Shown in pieces: positions 63,640 through 64,000 of a stretch of 64,000 nt of DNA. The notes beneath the pieces were generated by a model, which was not told the DNA's origin, made no database searches, and saw only the letters and a program-made list of their open reading frames with translations. Positions within the stretch are counted from its first letter, which is position 1, and each line of letters starts with the position of its first letter. The DNA is taken from positions 911,501-975,500 of the forward strand of contig JAHDVF020001466.1 in assembly GCA_022606425.2 (NCBI GenBank). The letters are read 5' to 3'. This DNA comes from Lepidostoma basale. Lineage: Eukaryota > Arthropoda > Insecta > Trichoptera > Lepidostomatidae. The position numbers were made by a program, and so were the translations under genes.

Positions 63640-64000
63640 TATATGGAATCGATAGTATCTATTGTTGTTATTTGTAATTGTATGAAAGAGCTGAAAAGTT
63701 GGATGTAGGTGCCAAAATGAGCGGTGTCTCAGTAAACTGTCACTTGTATGCGGATGACGCTGTTCTACTTGCAGACAACGAACATGAACAACAAGTCCTG
63801 TTGAATAGTAAGTATGAGGTATGCATGCGAAATGATCTGATGATGTATGTGAATAAGTCCAAGGTAATGATTTTTGAAAAAGAAGAAATCATGACGGTGG
63901 CAAGATCAAATAAATCAAATATTGAATGGCGGCCCCGTGAGGAGTCAGAGAAATCAACGCGCGTGCTTGGCATGATGTATGAATGTTGAGGAAGCGAGAG
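63640..64000 (+). pseudogene. RTE-like reverse transcriptase fragment with internal deletion, runs off the window
   Basis: The 63678-63989 frame begins ERAEKLDVGAKMSGVSVNCH and contains LYADDAVLLADNEHEQQVLL, the RT catalytic YADD motif (about 63747-63758), then MMYVNKSKVMIFEKE. It then jumps straight to SNKSNIEWRPREESEKSTRV, out-of-frame C-terminal RTE sequence. The region between RT and C-terminus is deleted at ~63.9 kb. The element continues past 64000. This is the only RTE copy here that keeps RT catalytic residues. Confidence 0.85.

Overview
The window looks like a non-coding, transposon-rich piece of an insect nuclear genome, most likely a moth or butterfly (Lepidoptera). The DNA is strongly AT-rich, CTAAC/GTTAG and TACCTACC simple repeats are frequent, and the commonest repeat is the 3' end of an RTE-type non-LTR retrotransposon whose last residues are GETA-stop followed by a (GTTA)n tail. 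There are no bacterial features (operons, ribosome binding sites, dense ORFs). I find no convincing complete host gene. One candidate first exon (minus strand, about 14.26 to 14.03 kb, beside a CpG-rich, NRF1-site-bearing region) is the best case for host coding sequence. The rest reads as intergenic or intronic DNA.

The repeats fall into these groups. (1) More than 25 truncated RTE-like 3' ends, on both strands. (2) CR1-like 3' ends with ATT/TAA tails. (3) Several other non-LTR C-termini. (4) A Penelope-like element (PLE) at 18.14-20.78 kb with part of its reverse transcriptase and an apparently complete GIY-YIG endonuclease open, built as a head-to-head dimer with 786-bp inverted arms and a 12-bp target-site duplication. 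(5) Several families of short repeats with hammerhead-ribozyme-like cores, many also head-to-head palindromes. (6) tRNA-derived SINEs with A and B boxes. (7) A SINE-like composite (family Z) that has borrowed the RTE 3' tail. (8) A solo LTR at 62.8-63.5 kb with 5-bp target duplication.

Layout. 0-8 kb: hairpin, hammerhead families A and B, RTE and other non-LTR tails. 8-14 kb: mostly empty, with RTE tails and one Z copy. 14-17.2 kb: candidate exon and CpG-rich regions. 18-21 kb: Penelope-like dimer. 22-34.5 kb: RTE tails, small hammerhead palindromes, SINEs, and a LINE nested in an RTE tail. 35-46 kb: LINE tails, a 19-bp minisatellite, and a poly(A) element nested in RTE. 46-54.5 kb: hammerhead palindromes of families A, C, D and E, several interrupted by RTE, and one RTE nested in an opposite RTE. 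54.5-64 kb: more RTE/CR1 tails, the best hammerhead outside the PLE (56.75 kb), the solo LTR, and an RTE reverse-transcriptase fragment running off the window end.

The main unifying observation is that the large Penelope dimer and the small hammerhead palindromes share one geometry: two copies joined at truncated 5' ends, with ribozyme and 3' ends facing outward. This suggests one insertion mechanism shared by an autonomous PLE and several non-autonomous hammerhead families. All calls come from reading the sequence; no database search was run.
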